Source: Pseudoxanthomonas sp. SE1 (GTDB lineage: Bacteria; Pseudomonadota; Gammaproteobacteria; Xanthomonadales; Xanthomonadaceae). Taken from it: DNA of 64,000 nt. This document shows, piece by piece, positions 6,632-16,313 of the stretch (the first letter of the stretch is position 1; each line of letters opens with the position of its first letter). The notes under the pieces are model-generated. The model was not told the origin of the DNA and made no database searches. It saw only the letters and a program-made list of their open reading frames with translations. The translations under genes and the position numbers were made by a program. Location: positions 2,223,001 through 2,287,000 of the forward strand of contig NZ_CP113783.1 in assembly GCF_029542205.1 (NCBI RefSeq), given 5' to 3'.

Positions 6632-7825
6632 ACCCTTGGGGCCGCAGAAGCTGATCCGCACCTCGGAGGCGCCCGCCCGCTCGACCTGTTGCGCAAATCG
6701 CTGACGAAACCCGGCCGAGGCCGGACCCGTTGCGATGTCGACCAGTTCCACACCCCGCGCACGCGCCATGCCCGGCAAATCCACGGCCTCGGGAAGCTCC
6801 CGGCCCGGCGTGAAGAAATGAAAGAACGTCGCGCCGTCCAGCCTGGACGCGTCCCCGGACGCGTCGGCATCGCGAAGCCACGCGATGAACGGCGTCACGC
6901 CCACGCCGCCGGCGATCCATATCTCCTGCCGCCCCGTCGCCGTCCGCTTGAACCGGCCGAATGGCGCATAGACCTGCGCGATCATCCCCGGCCGAGCCTC
7001 CCTCACCAGCCGCTCCGTGTAGTCGCCCAGCGAACGCACCGTGAAGGCGATCCCGCCATCGGCGTCCCCCGCGCTGGCGATGGTGAAGGGATGCGGCTCG
7101 CGCAGGCCGTCGTGCTCGAAGGATACGAACGCGAACTGGCCAGCAAGGAACGCAATGCTCCGACCCTCCGGCACAAGCTGCAGATGGACGGCACTGCCGT
7201 TGGCCGAGACCGAGCGCAGGCGGTACCGCGCATGCCGCGAGAACACGGGATACAGCAGCAGCTTGTAGGCCGCCCCCAGCACGCCCAGCAACGACAGCAC
7301 GGCCAGCCATGCTCCCGCCGGGCTGGCCAGCACGATGGGCGACTTGAAGCTGGCCCAATGCGCGACGACGATCAGGAACAGCGGACCGGACAGCTTGTGC
7401 CACCACCGCCAGGTCCGATACGGAATCTTGCGGTTCAGCGCCAGCAACACGATGAGCATCAGCGACACGAAGCTGAGCTGCCGGACGAGCCGCGTCACCG
7501 CTCCGGGCAACGACAGGATGGCGGCTGTCTCCCATGCCGGCGTGCCCGCCTTGAAGACCAGGTGGACCGACGCGAACACCAGCGCCCACACTCCGAGCCA
7601 CTTGTGCGTCTCGTAGACGCGGTCCAGTCCGCCGAACAGCGATTCGACCGCCTTCCAGCGTGCTCCCAGGACGGCCGCAAGGGCCATCAGCGACACGGCA
7701 GCGACACCCGAACCCAGGCTGAGCATCGCCGTGGTCGGCCATGTGCTGCCGGGAATCGCCGATGCCGTCAGGCCGAAGCTCGCCAGTACCACGGGAATAA
7801 TCAGGGAACACGAACCGAGCCGCAT
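6548..7825 (-). CDS. Ferric reductase-like transmembrane / FAD-NAD(P)H oxidoreductase
   Basis: 425-residue membrane oxidoreductase. The N-terminal half has about six hydrophobic helices with conserved histidines (ETHKWLG, ASVHLV, WWHKLSG) as in the ferric reductase-like heme-binding domain. The C-terminal half is a ferredoxin-NADP reductase-type module with the FAD motif HPFTIAS and the nucleotide-binding GGVGVTPF. It should move electrons from NAD(P)H through FAD and heme across the inner membrane; the acceptor (metal, oxygen or a periplasmic protein) is unknown. An ATG at 7825 was chosen; an in-frame TTG lies at 7840. Its stop codon lies 33 bases from the dif-like site. Confidence 0.8.
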   Translation of the reverse strand: MRLGSCSLIIPVVLASFGLTASAIPGSTWPTTAMLSLGSGVAAVSLMALAAVLGARWKAVESLFGGLDRVYETHKWLGVWALVFASVHLVFKAGTPAWETAAILSLPGAVTRLVRQLSFVSLMLIVLLALNRKIPYRTWRWWHKLSGPLFLIVVAHWASFKSPIVLASPAGAWLAVLSLLGVLGAAYKLLLYPVFSRHARYRLRSVSANGSAVHLQLVPEGRSIAFLAGQFAFVSFEHDGLREPHPFTIASAGDADGGIAFTVRSLGDYTERLVREARPGMIAQVYAPFGRFKRTATGRQEIWIAGGVGVTPFIAWLRDADASGDASRLDGATFFHFFTPGRELPEAVDLPGMARARGVELVDIATGPASAGFRQRFAQQVERAGASEVRISFCGPKGLLEQVRQLMRENGVAEDRLQHELFEFR

Positions 7826-7914
7826 GTCAGGTCCGTCCAATCAAAGGGCCAAGCCGATTGTGGTCACCGTTCCATCCGGCATGCGTTGATCCGGATCAAT
7901 CCCGTGACCAGCGC

Positions 7915-8928
7915 TCACGCTTTCCGGTTCTGCCTATACCAGGCCACAGCCCCCAGCAGCCCCAGCTGCCCATGCTCCACCCGCCATACCGGGACCCGCT
8001 CCAGCTGCTCGGTCATCACGCCCTTGTTGAGGTACCGCTGCAGGAAGCGCCCGTCGTGCAGGAACTGCGGAATGTGCGCGGTAACGCCGCCCGCCAGATA
8101 CACGACCCGGGCGCCGAAGATGATCGCCAGATCGCCGACCACGCTGCCCAGCCAGCCACAGAACGTCTCCAGCGTTTCCCTTGCCAACGCATCCGATTCT
8201 GCGGCCGCGACCAGCGCGCCGGCATCCGCATGCACAGGCGTCGCGCCGCGGAGTTCGCACAGGCACCGGTACAGATTCATCAGGCCAGGACCAGACAGCA
8301 CGTGCTCGTTGTGCAGGTACGGACGGTCCCTCAACAGCCTGCGCACGATATCCAGCTCCAGCGCATTGCCGGCCGCCAATGACGCCTGGCCGACTTCCGT
8401 CGGCAGCACACGCGGCGGCTGACCTTCGATCCAGACGGCGGCGCCCAGTCCCGTGCCGGGACCGATCACCAGCGCGGGTGACGACGTGCCCGTGGCCTTC
8501 AAGGATGTCAGCGGCGCCAGCGTGTCCGGCGCGAGCGTCGGTACCGCATTGGCCACGGCTTCGAAATCGTTGATCAGCTGCACCCAGGCCAGGCCGGCGC
8601 CCGCACGCGTCTGTTCCACCGACACCGCCCACGGCAGGTTCGAATTGATCAGTCGGTCGCCTTCCAGCACACCAGCGATGGCCACGACCGCGCCATGGCA
8701 CGGCGTGCCGGCCGCATAGTCGTGCAGGATGGAGGCGAGATCCGGATGCTCCGCGCAGGCATAGCGGCGGTAATCGTGGATCTCGTTGTCGCCGTCGGCG
8801 TCGATCCAGCCGAGGCGGGCATACGTGCCGCCCACGTCGGCGACGATGATGCGTGCACGCGAAACATCCTGCGTGTGTGCTGCGGGAACGCCTGTCGGCA
8901 CCTTGTCCATCGTTACCGTGCCTGCCAT
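7915..8928 (-). CDS. glk: Glucokinase
   Basis: ATP-dependent phosphorylation of glucose to glucose-6-phosphate in the cytoplasm. The phosphate-binding motif IIVADVGGTYARLG is near the N-terminus, with INDFEA and the second ATP motif VIGPGTGLG further on, and PTEVGQAS, which matches the proteobacterial Glk family rather than ROK. About 337 residues with the ATG at 8928. Starts at 8910 (ATG) and 8967 (TTG) are also in frame and none has a strong Shine-Dalgarno. The family core begins about 25 residues in, so the N-terminal extension is uncertain. It is divergent from copL. Confidence 0.9.
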   Translation of the reverse strand: MAGTVTMDKVPTGVPAAHTQDVSRARIIVADVGGTYARLGWIDADGDNEIHDYRRYACAEHPDLASILHDYAAGTPCHGAVVAIAGVLEGDRLINSNLPWAVSVEQTRAGAGLAWVQLINDFEAVANAVPTLAPDTLAPLTSLKATGTSSPALVIGPGTGLGAAVWIEGQPPRVLPTEVGQASLAAGNALELDIVRRLLRDRPYLHNEHVLSGPGLMNLYRCLCELRGATPVHADAGALVAAAESDALARETLETFCGWLGSVVGDLAIIFGARVVYLAGGVTAHIPQFLHDGRFLQRYLNKGVMTEQLERVPVWRVEHGQLGLLGAVAWYRQNRKA

Positions 8929-9069
8929 GCGAATGCCACGCTGCCCAAAGCCTGAAATGCGCGACAAGGATAACGTGTCGTTGTCCGATCGTGCGTGAGC
9001 CGACCGCGGACGGCGCGTAGCTCACCCTACGGAAAGGTACGTCCACGGGTCATGGCGTATCATGCGGGC

Positions 9070-9471
9070 ATGTCCCGGTTCGCCCCCCTGCTCCGTGCCC
9101 TGCTTTGCCTGGCGTTGCTGCTCAACGGCACGGCGTACGCGCATGCCGCCACGCGCATGGCGATGGGCGACATGGCTGCAGCGGCCCAGGCCGCCGACGA
9201 CGTACCGCCCTGCCACGAAGGCATGGCCATGGCGATGGATGGCGACGACGCATCCCCGTCCGTCCACCACGACGACGATGCCGGCCTCCCCGATTGCTGC
9301 AAGGCCGGCAACTGCGACGGTTTCTGTGCCCAGCATGCGCCCGTGGTGACCTGGCTGGCGCCGCTGGACCCACCGCGCTATCCCACGGCGGACACTCCGA
9401 CCTACCGTGCCGGCGCCCACGCCTCCGTGCGTCTGCCCCACCGTCTGCGACCTCCCATCCTGGCAGCCTGA
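9070..9471 (+). CDS. copL: CopL-family metal-binding regulatory protein
   Basis: 133-residue secreted protein with an N-terminal signal peptide (ALLCLALLLNGTAYAHA), a Met/His/Asp-rich middle and paired cysteines (DCCKAGNCDGFC). In Xanthomonas, copL precedes copAB and is needed for copper-induced expression of that operon; this copy stands in the same place, 120 bases before copA. The ATG at 9070 starts the signal peptide directly. Cu binding is inferred from residue content. Confidence 0.8.
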   Translation: MSRFAPLLRALLCLALLLNGTAYAHAATRMAMGDMAAAAQAADDVPPCHEGMAMAMDGDDASPSVHHDDDAGLPDCCKAGNCDGFCAQHAPVVTWLAPLDPPRYPTADTPTYRAGAHASVRLPHRLRPPILAA

Positions 9472-9591
9472 CGCCGCATTCCCGCGGCTTTCCGCAGGGC
9501 CGGTGGCGCGTGTCGCGCGCCGGATCCACGACCACGACGGACGCCATCGCCACAGCGGTCGGTCGCGCCGACGATGCACAGGATGCTTGCA

Positions 9592-11394
9592 ATGAACCAC
9601 GATGAATCCACACCGGGACGCCTGGGCGCGTTCCGTCCCACTCGCCGCCAGTTCGTTACCGGCCTGGTCACCGGCAGCGTCGCGCTGGGCCTTGGCCTGG
9701 CGCGCATGCCCGCCTCGGCCGGCACCCCCGCACGTCGCGGCGGTGCGGCGCTCGTCACCGGCACCGACTTCGCGCTGAGCATCGGCGCGATGCCGGTCGA
9801 CATCACCGGCCGCATGCGGCCCGCGATCACGGTCAACAACAGCCTGCCGGCGCCGACACTGCGCTGGCGCGAAGGCGATACCGTTACCGTGCGCGTCAGC
9901 AACCGCCTGCGCGACATGACCTCCATCCACTGGCACGGCATCCTGCTGCCGTCGAACATGGACGGCGTGCCGGGCCTGAGCTTCAACGGCATCGCGCCGG
10001 GCGAAACCTTCCAGTACCGCTTCCAGCTCAAGCAGTCCGGCACCTACTGGTACCACAGCCATTCGCTGTTCCAGGAACAGGCCGGCCTGTACGGCGCGCT
10101 GATCGTCGACCCGCGCGAGCCGCCGCCCTACCACCACGACCGCGAACATGTCGTGCTGCTGTCGGACTGGACCGATCTCGATCCGGCCGCGTTGTACCGG
10201 CGCATGAAGAAGATGCCGGAGCACGACAACTACTACCAGCGCACGCTGGTGGACTTCGTACGCGACGCGAAGCGCGACGGGCTGGCGGAGACGGTCGAGG
10301 ATCGCGGCATGTGGGGGCGCATGCGGATGACGCCCACCGACATCTCCGACATCAATGCGCACACCTACACCTATCTGGTGAATGGTGCGGCGCCGGCCGG
10401 CAACTGGACCGGTCTGTTCAAGCCGGGCGAGAAGGTTCTGTTGCGCTTCATCAACGGCAGCGCGATGACCTACTTCGATGTGCGCATCCCGGGCCTGAAG
10501 ATGACCGTGGTCGCCGCAGACGGCCAGTACATCCATCCGGTCAGCGTGGACGAGTTCCGCATCGCGGTGGCGGAAACGTTCGACGTGATCGTCGAACCGA
10601 AGGGTCAGGACGCCTTCACCATCTTCGCGCAGGACATGGGCCGCACCGGCTACGCACGCGGCACGCTGGCCGTCCGCGACGGGCTGGAGGCGCCGGTTCC
10701 GTCGCGCGATCCACGTCCGCTGCTGACGATGGCCGACATGGGCCACGACATGAACGGCCATGGCGCGCAGAAAGGCATGGAAGGCGGATGCGGCGCGATG
10801 ATGGGCGAAGGCGGCTGCGGTGCGAACATGGGTGCGATGGATCACGGCGCTCACGGCGCGACATCGAAGGCGCCGAACCATCCCGCCAGCGAAACTGGCA
10901 ATCCGCTGGTCGACATGCAGTCCTCCGCCAGCGAACCCAAACTCGACGATCCCGGCATCGGCCTGCGCGACAACGGACGCCAGGTGCTGACCTACGGCGC
11001 GATGCGCAGCCTGTTCGACGATCCGGACGGACGCGAACCGGGGCGCACCGTGGAGCTGCACCTGACCGGGCACATGGAGAAGTTCGCCTGGTCGTTCGAC
11101 GGTATCCCGTTCGCCAGCGCCGACCCGCTGCGTCTCAAGTACGGCGAGCGTATGCGCATCGTGCTGGTCAACGACACCATGATGCAGCACCCCATCCATT
11201 TGCACGGCGTCTGGAGCGACCTGGAGGATGCGGACGGTGCATTCCAGCTGCGCAAGCACACCATCGACATGCCGCCCGGCACGCGGCGAAGCTATCGCGT
11301 CCGCGCCGATGCGCTGGGACGGTGGGCCTTCCACTGCCACCTGCTGTACCACATGGAAGCCGGGATGATGCGCGAAGTGAGGATCGAGGCATGA
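9592..11394 (+). CDS. copA: Copper-resistance multicopper oxidase CopA (Tat-exported)
   Basis: 600-residue periplasmic multicopper oxidase that is thought to oxidise and sequester Cu(I). The Tat signal has the twin-arginine TRRQFVTG (about residues 18-25). Copper ligands are all visible: SIHWHG, YWYHSHS, HPIHLHG and the C-terminal FHCHLLYHMEAGM. A Met/His/Gly-rich segment (MGHDMNGHG through NMGAMDHG, about residues 383-423) resembles the CopA copper-binding repeats. The ATG at 9592 precedes the Tat motif at normal distance. Its TGA overlaps the copB start (ATGA). Confidence 0.95.
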   Translation: MNHDESTPGRLGAFRPTRRQFVTGLVTGSVALGLGLARMPASAGTPARRGGAALVTGTDFALSIGAMPVDITGRMRPAITVNNSLPAPTLRWREGDTVTVRVSNRLRDMTSIHWHGILLPSNMDGVPGLSFNGIAPGETFQYRFQLKQSGTYWYHSHSLFQEQAGLYGALIVDPREPPPYHHDREHVVLLSDWTDLDPAALYRRMKKMPEHDNYYQRTLVDFVRDAKRDGLAETVEDRGMWGRMRMTPTDISDINAHTYTYLVNGAAPAGNWTGLFKPGEKVLLRFINGSAMTYFDVRIPGLKMTVVAADGQYIHPVSVDEFRIAVAETFDVIVEPKGQDAFTIFAQDMGRTGYARGTLAVRDGLEAPVPSRDPRPLLTMADMGHDMNGHGAQKGMEGGCGAMMGEGGCGANMGAMDHGAHGATSKAPNHPASETGNPLVDMQSSASEPKLDDPGIGLRDNGRQVLTYGAMRSLFDDPDGREPGRTVELHLTGHMEKFAWSFDGIPFASADPLRLKYGERMRIVLVNDTMMQHPIHLHGVWSDLEDADGAFQLRKHTIDMPPGTRRSYRVRADALGRWAFHCHLLYHMEAGMMREVRIEA

Positions 11395-12302
11395 AGACCT
11401 TCCTCATCCCTGCCCCGCTCCGCCTCGCCTCCGTCGTTGCCGTCGTCCTGGGCGTGGCCGCGCCTGCCATGGCGCAGCATCACGACCATCCACAGCCTGC
11501 GACGCAGGAGACACCGAAGCAGGACGACCACGCGCATCACGATCATGGCGCCATGTCCCAGGCGACCCCGGCGACGACACCCGCTGCGCCGCGCGAACCG
11601 ATCCCCGCGATCACCGCGGACGACGTTGCCGCTGCGTTCCCCGCCATCGACCACCACGCCATGCAGCATGCACCGGCGTTCAACCACAAAGTGACCTTCA
11701 ACCGGCTGGAAGCCTGGGATGCGGACGAAGGCACTGGCCAAGCCTGGGAAGGCAGCGCCTGGTTCGGCACCGACACCGACCGCCTGTGGCTGCGCAGCGA
11801 GGGCGAGCGCATGGGAGGGCACACCGAGAGCGCCGACCTGGAAGTGCTGTACGGCCGCAGCGTCTCGCCGTGGTGGGACGTGGTGGCCGGCGTGAAGCAC
11901 GACTTCAAGCCCGGCGACGCGCGCAGCTGGGCGGCGCTCGGCGTGCAGGGCATGGCGCCCTACCGCTTCGAGGTGTCGGCAACCGCGTACGTCGGCGAAG
12001 ACGGACAGGTCGCCGCGAACGTCGAGGCCGAGTACACGCTGCGCATCACCAACCGCCTGATCCTGCAACCGCTGGTGGAAGTGGACATCGCAGCGAAGGA
12101 TGATCCCGATTACGGCGTCGGACGCGGCATCTCCGGCATCGAAGCGGGCCTGCGCCTGCGCTATGAAGTGACGCGCCGTTTCGCGCCCTACATCGGCGTG
12201 GTGCACGAACGCGCCGTGGGCGACACTGCCGATCTGCGCCGCGCAGACGGCGAAGACACGCGCGATACCCGCATCGTCGCGGGCGTCCGGATCTGGTTCT
12301 GA
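11391..12302 (+). CDS. copB: Outer-membrane copper-resistance protein CopB
   Basis: 303-residue exported protein with a signal peptide ending in APAMAQ, a His-rich linker (QHHDHPQP, HAHHDHGAM) and a C-terminal beta-barrel domain typical of CopB (VTFNRLEAWD near the start of the domain, final strand IVAGVRIWF ending in Phe as outer-membrane proteins do). It works with CopA in periplasmic copper handling. It starts in an ATGA overlap with copA. Confidence 0.93.
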   Translation: MKTFLIPAPLRLASVVAVVLGVAAPAMAQHHDHPQPATQETPKQDDHAHHDHGAMSQATPATTPAAPREPIPAITADDVAAAFPAIDHHAMQHAPAFNHKVTFNRLEAWDADEGTGQAWEGSAWFGTDTDRLWLRSEGERMGGHTESADLEVLYGRSVSPWWDVVAGVKHDFKPGDARSWAALGVQGMAPYRFEVSATAYVGEDGQVAANVEAEYTLRITNRLILQPLVEVDIAAKDDPDYGVGRGISGIEAGLRLRYEVTRRFAPYIGVVHERAVGDTADLRRADGEDTRDTRIVAGVRIWF

Positions 12303-12313
12303 TGGAGGACTTC

Positions 12314-12847
12314 ATGAATTGCCGCACGCCCCTGCTCCGCCTCGCCTCCGTCCTGCTGCTCGCCACCACCCTCGCCGCCTGCACGCAGGCGGTGCCGGCG
12401 CCGGTGGACAGCGCCCTCGCGGCGACGGCTGCACCGGCAACGCAGCAGAAGGCCGCAGCGGCGACGACGCCGGAGATCACCGTCCATCGCGATGCCTACT
12501 GCGGCTGCTGCCACCTCTGGATCGAACACCTGCGCAAGGAAGGCTTCGACGTGCACGACCGCGTCGAGGACGCCATGAGTCCGGTGAAGGAACGGCTGGG
12601 CATCGTGCCCGAGCATGCGTCCTGCCACACCGCCGAAGTCGGGGGCTACGTGGTCGAGGGCCATGTGCCGGCATCGGACATCCGTCGCCTGCTGCGCGAG
12701 AAGCCGACCATCCGTGGCCTGGTGCTGCCCGGCATGCCGATGGGCTCGCCGGGGATGGAGGTGGAAGGCGTCGACGCACCGGCCTACACCGTGCTCGCGC
12801 TGCACCGCGACGGCACCACCACGCCCTACGCCACGCATTCGCCATGA
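12314..12847 (+). CDS. DUF411 lipoprotein/metal-binding protein
   Basis: 177-residue protein of the DUF411 family, often found with copper and other metal-resistance genes. A lipoprotein-like signal (LLLATTLAAC) precedes the domain. Conserved cysteines occur in YCGCCHLW and HASCHTAEVGG. The ATG at 12314 is chosen over 12302 because GGAGGA lies just upstream with good spacing and the signal peptide begins there. It follows copB closely and is probably in the same operon. A periplasmic copper-binding role is inferred. Confidence 0.85.
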   Translation: MNCRTPLLRLASVLLLATTLAACTQAVPAPVDSALAATAAPATQQKAAAATTPEITVHRDAYCGCCHLWIEHLRKEGFDVHDRVEDAMSPVKERLGIVPEHASCHTAEVGGYVVEGHVPASDIRRLLREKPTIRGLVLPGMPMGSPGMEVEGVDAPAYTVLALHRDGTTTPYATHSP

Positions 12848-12881
12848 ACCGAGGGGGACGGCACGGACGCCGTCCCACCCC

Positions 12882-12913
12882 TTGACTCTGGAGCGTACTC
12901 CAGGGTGCAGACT
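12882..12913 (+). promoter_or_regulatory. MerR-type promoter for the regulator and copper ATPase
   Basis: The -35 TTGACT (12882-12887) is followed by the dyad CTCTGGAG-N4-CTCCAGGG, with a -10-like CAGACT at 12908-12913. The spacer is about 20 bases, as in metal-activated MerR-family promoters. The -35 and dyad closely resemble the E. coli zntA operator as recalled. The promoter reads into the merR gene and the ATPase gene. Confidence 0.75.
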
Positions 12914-12937
12914 GCAGGCACTTCGAGGAGTTCCCGC

Positions 12938-13333
12938 ATGAACATCGGCCAATTGTCCCGCCGCACCGGCGTCCCCATCGACACCGTGCGCTACTACGAA
13001 AAGCAGCGCTTGCTGCCCACGCCCACGCGCAGTGCCAGCGGCTACCGCCATTACGAAACGAACGATGTGCTGCGGCTGAATTTCATCCGCCGCGCGAAGG
13101 CGCTCGGCTTCACGCTCGAGGAAATCCGCGACCTGCTGGCCCTCAGCAGCGCCCACGACGGCGACATGGCGGCCATCCGTTCCGCCGCCACCGACAAGCT
13201 GGTCGACGTGGAACAACGTCTGGCGGAGCTGACGCGCGTGCGTGACGGGTTGCGCCAGCTGGTCGATGCATGCCCGGGGCATGGCGCGCTGGACCAGTGC
13301 CCGATCCTCACGGCGCTGGGAGGCGAGGCATGA
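12938..13333 (+). CDS. MerR-family copper-responsive regulator (CueR-like)
   Basis: 131-residue regulator with a winged helix-turn-helix ([12 protein letters not shown]) and a dimerisation helix. Metal-site cysteines are Cys112 and Cys121 in [13 protein letters not shown], the CueR-style loop. The residue at position 77 is Met, not the Cys of divalent sensors, which supports Cu(I)/Ag(I) sensing. The loop is one residue longer than in E. coli CueR. The gene lies behind a MerR-type promoter that it probably controls itself. Its TGA overlaps the ATPase start codon. Confidence 0.85.
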   Translation: MNIGQLSRRTGVPIDTVRYYEKQRLLPTPTRSASGYRHYETNDVLRLNFIRRAKALGFTLEEIRDLLALSSAHDGDMAAIRSAATDKLVDVEQRLAELTRVRDGLRQLVDACPGHGALDQCPILTALGGEA

Positions 13334-15711
13334 GCCACGCACCGCACACGCATGGACACGCTTCCAGCGAACACACGGCGAAACCCGCGTGCTGCAGCGG
13401 CCATACCACGGCGCGCGCCGACGACGACACGCACGTCACCGATCCGGTCTGCGGCATGAAGGTCGATCCGCTCACCACCGCGCACCATGCGGAGCATGCA
13501 GGCCAGGCCTACCATTTCTGTTCCGCAGGTTGCCGCACGAAGTTCGTCGCCGATCCCGAACGCTATCTGCATCCGGCCGCTGCTGCCGCACCGGCACCTG
13601 CGGGCACGCAGTACACCTGCCCCATGCATCCGGAGATCGTGCAGGACGGCCCGGGCACGTGTCCGCTCTGTGGCATGGCGCTGGAGCCCATGCTGCCCTC
13701 GCTGGACGAGGAGGAGAATCCGGAGTTGACCGATTTCCGGCGGCGCTTCTGGTGGACGCTGCCCTTCAGCACGGCCACGCTGCTGCTGGCCATGGGCGGC
13801 ATGTACCTGGATCTCATCCCGCCCACCGTGCGCACCTGGCTGGAATTCGCGTTCAGCACGCCGGTCGTGCTGTGGGCCGCTTGGCCGTTCTTCCAGCGCT
13901 GGGCGCAATCGATCGCACATCGCAGCCCCAACATGTGGACGCTGATCGGTACCGGCGTGGCCGCCGCCTACGGTTACAGCGTGGTCGCCGTGCTGGCACC
14001 GCAACTGTTCCCGCCCTCGTTTCGCGACCATGGCCACGTCGGCGTCTACTTCGAAGCGGCGGCGGTGATCGTGTCGCTCACCCTGCTCGGCCAGTTGCTG
14101 GAACTGAAGGCGCGCTCGCAGACCTCCGCCGCGATACGCGCCCTGCTGGGCCTCGCGCCGAAGACGGCACGCCGCCTGCGCGACGATGGCGATGAGGAAG
14201 ACATCGAGCTCTCGCACGTGCACGTCGGCGACCGGCTGCGCGTGCGGCCGGGCGAGAAGGTGCCGGTGGATGGCGTGGTGCTGGAAGGCCGGACGCACAT
14301 CGACGAATCCATGCTGACCGGCGAGCCGATGCCGGTGGAGCGTGCGCCGGGCGACCGCGTGATCGGCGCCACCCTCAACGGTGCGGGCAGCCTGGTGATA
14401 CGTGCCGACAAGGTGGGCAGCGACAGCGTGCTCGCCCAGATCGTGCAGCTGGTCGCGCAGGCCCAGCGCACGCGCGCACCGATGCAGCGGCTGGCGGACC
14501 GGGTGTCGTTCTGGTTCGTGCTCGCCGTGCTCGCCGCCGCACTGGCGACCTTGCTGGGCTGGGGTCTGTTCGGCCCGGATCCGTCATGGACCTACGGTGT
14601 CCTCAACGCCGTATCGGTGCTGATCATCGCCTGCCCCTGTGCACTGGGATTGGCCACGCCGATGTCGGTGATGGTGGCCAGCGGGCGTGCCGCGCAGGCC
14701 GGTGTGCTGTTCCGCGATGCAGAAGCCATCGAGACGCTGCGCAAGGTGGACACGCTGATCGTCGACAAGACCGGCACGCTGACCGAGGGGCGCCCGGCTT
14801 TCGATGCGGTGCATGCGTTGGCACCGTTCGACGAGGACGAGGTGCTGCGCTTGGCCGCCAGCCTGGATGCCGGCAGCGAGCATCCGTTGGCGCAGGCGGT
14901 GGTGCAGGAGGCGCGTCGGCGCGGGCTGGCGCTCGCGTCCGCACTGGATTTCGAATCCAGCAGCGGCGTCGGTGTCCGCGGCGTGGTCGACGGCCGTCGC
15001 CTCGCGTTCGGCAATACCGTGCTGATGGAGGAGGAAGGCGTATCCATCGATGCCTTGCGGGAACATGCCGACCGCCTCCGCGAGGAAGGCGGCAGCGTGA
15101 TGTTCCTCGCGGTCGATGGCGCGCCCGCCGGCAGTATCGCGGTGGCCGATCCCATCAAGGCCAGTACGCCGGACGCCCTGCGCGCCCTGCGTGACGGCGG
15201 GCTCCGCATCGTCATGGCCACCGGCGATGGCGAACGCACCGCGCGGGCAGTCGCCGCACGCCTCGGTATCGACGAAGTCCACGGTGAAGTGCGTCCCGCG
15301 GACAAGGCCGCGCTGGTGGCGCGTCTGAAGCAGGAGGGCCGCCACGTGGCGATGGCCGGGGATGGCATCAACGATGCCCCTGCCCTCGCGGCGGCGGATG
15401 TCGGCATCGCAATGGGCACGGGCACGGACGTGGCGATGTCCAGCGCGCAGGTGACGCTGGTGAAGGGCGACCTGCGCGGCATCGCGCGCGCCAAAGCGCT
15501 GTCGGAAGCGACGGTGCGCAACATGCGGCAGAACCTGGCTTTCGCCTTCGCGTACAACGCGCTGGGCGTGCCGGTCGCGGCCGGCGTTCTCGGCCTGTTC
15601 GGCGGTCCGCTGCTGTCACCGATGTTCGCCGCAGTGGCGATGAGCCTCAGCTCGGCCTCGGTGGTTGGCAACGCGCTGCGGCTGCGGCGCGTGCGCCTGC
15701 CCGGTGAATGA
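13330..15711 (+). CDS. Cu(I)-exporting P1B-type ATPase
   Basis: 793-residue heavy-metal P-type ATPase that exports Cu(I) to the periplasm. There is no CxxC HMA domain. Instead the N-terminus has a His-rich start, a YHS domain (DPVCGMKV with FCSAGC, about residues 37-77) and a YTCPMHP heavy-metal-binding module (about 95-120). Core motifs are the intramembrane CPC (IIACPCALG), phosphorylation site [13 protein letters not shown] and GDGIND. It is coupled to the CueR-like gene by ATGA. This layout matches CopA/SilP-type pumps; silver transport is also possible. Confidence 0.93.
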   Translation: MSHAPHTHGHASSEHTAKPACCSGHTTARADDDTHVTDPVCGMKVDPLTTAHHAEHAGQAYHFCSAGCRTKFVADPERYLHPAAAAAPAPAGTQYTCPMHPEIVQDGPGTCPLCGMALEPMLPSLDEEENPELTDFRRRFWWTLPFSTATLLLAMGGMYLDLIPPTVRTWLEFAFSTPVVLWAAWPFFQRWAQSIAHRSPNMWTLIGTGVAAAYGYSVVAVLAPQLFPPSFRDHGHVGVYFEAAAVIVSLTLLGQLLELKARSQTSAAIRALLGLAPKTARRLRDDGDEEDIELSHVHVGDRLRVRPGEKVPVDGVVLEGRTHIDESMLTGEPMPVERAPGDRVIGATLNGAGSLVIRADKVGSDSVLAQIVQLVAQAQRTRAPMQRLADRVSFWFVLAVLAAALATLLGWGLFGPDPSWTYGVLNAVSVLIIACPCALGLATPMSVMVASGRAAQAGVLFRDAEAIETLRKVDTLIVDKTGTLTEGRPAFDAVHALAPFDEDEVLRLAASLDAGSEHPLAQAVVQEARRRGLALASALDFESSSGVGVRGVVDGRRLAFGNTVLMEEEGVSIDALREHADRLREEGGSVMFLAVDGAPAGSIAVADPIKASTPDALRALRDGGLRIVMATGDGERTARAVAARLGIDEVHGEVRPADKAALVARLKQEGRHVAMAGDGINDAPALAAADVGIAMGTGTDVAMSSAQVTLVKGDLRGIARAKALSEATVRNMRQNLAFAFAYNALGVPVAAGVLGLFGGPLLSPMFAAVAMSLSSASVVGNALRLRRVRLPGE

Positions 15712-15716
15712 AACGC

Positions 15717-15742
15717 ATGCGGCCGCCCTCAGGCGGCCGCAT
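15717..15742. terminator. Strong hairpin between convergent genes
   Basis: Perfect 11-bp stem, ATGCGGCCGCC (15717-15727) and GGCGGCCGCAT (15732-15742), with a CTCA loop. It lies 5 bases after the ATPase stop and 16 before the end of the convergent gene. It probably ends both transcripts, although no T-run follows. Confidence 0.6.
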
Positions 15743-15758
15743 CAGGAAGCATCGGACC

Positions 15759-16199
15759 TTACTTGACCTTGGCGTAGGTCGCCTTGAACGCCACGCCGCT
15801 CATGATGCCGCCCGCGTGGCATTCGTAGTTGGTGGCGCTGCGGTACTCGTTCTTCTTGAAGTAGCTGACGATGTCGATAACCGCATTGGCGCCGCGATCC
15901 TTGGCGCCCTCCTGCAACGCCTTCAGCGCCGACAGCGCCACCCAGCGGCAGGACTCGGCATCGGACTTGCCCACGCCGTTGGTCTTCTTGTTGGTCACGT
16001 CCTCACCGAAGCGGGACACCACCGCCGGCGTCTTCTGGCCGGCGAGGTAGAAGCGCACGCTGCCGTCGAGGCCGGCGGCCTTCGCTTCGGCCGAATCCAG
16101 CAGCTCCTGCAGGGGAAGTTCGAGGCGCGTGTCGGCGGCGACCGCCGGGGCGGCGGCCAGCACCAGGCAGGTCAAAGTGGTGGTCAGAAATCGTTTCAA
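15759..16199 (-). CDS. Secreted protein of unknown function ('excinuclease'-labelled family)
   Basis: 146-residue protein with a signal peptide (MKRFLTTTLTCLVLAAAPAVAA). The C-terminal half resembles the YbjQ/DUF74-like fold (ALKALQEGAKDRGANAVIDI, about residues 90-109) and carries two cysteines (ESCRW, YECHAGG). Homologues in Xanthomonas and Pseudomonas are often mislabelled as an excinuclease subunit; nothing here supports a DNA-repair role. Monocistronic, with 114 bases to the gene upstream on the same strand. Confidence 0.7.
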   Translation of the reverse strand: MKRFLTTTLTCLVLAAAPAVAADTRLELPLQELLDSAEAKAAGLDGSVRFYLAGQKTPAVVSRFGEDVTNKKTNGVGKSDAESCRWVALSALKALQEGAKDRGANAVIDIVSYFKKNEYRSATNYECHAGGIMSGVAFKATYAKVK

Positions 16200-16313
16200 G
16201 GTTCAGCTCCTTGGGTGAATGGCGGTCGGGCCGCCGTTGGAAAGAGATTGCCAAGCGGAAGGTTCGGAGGGCGTGCAGGCACGCGGGACGGCCCATGTTG
16301 ACTGCCTGCCGTG

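Noticed and set aside
9022..11352. Very long minus-strand open frame opposite copA
   Set aside because: An artefact of high-GC codon bias; translation is His/Arg-rich without any family motif, while the plus strand encodes a complete multicopper oxidase.
15759..16199. Naming this gene as an excinuclease subunit
   Set aside because: The common database label has no support: 146 residues, signal peptide, no ATPase or DNA-binding motif.
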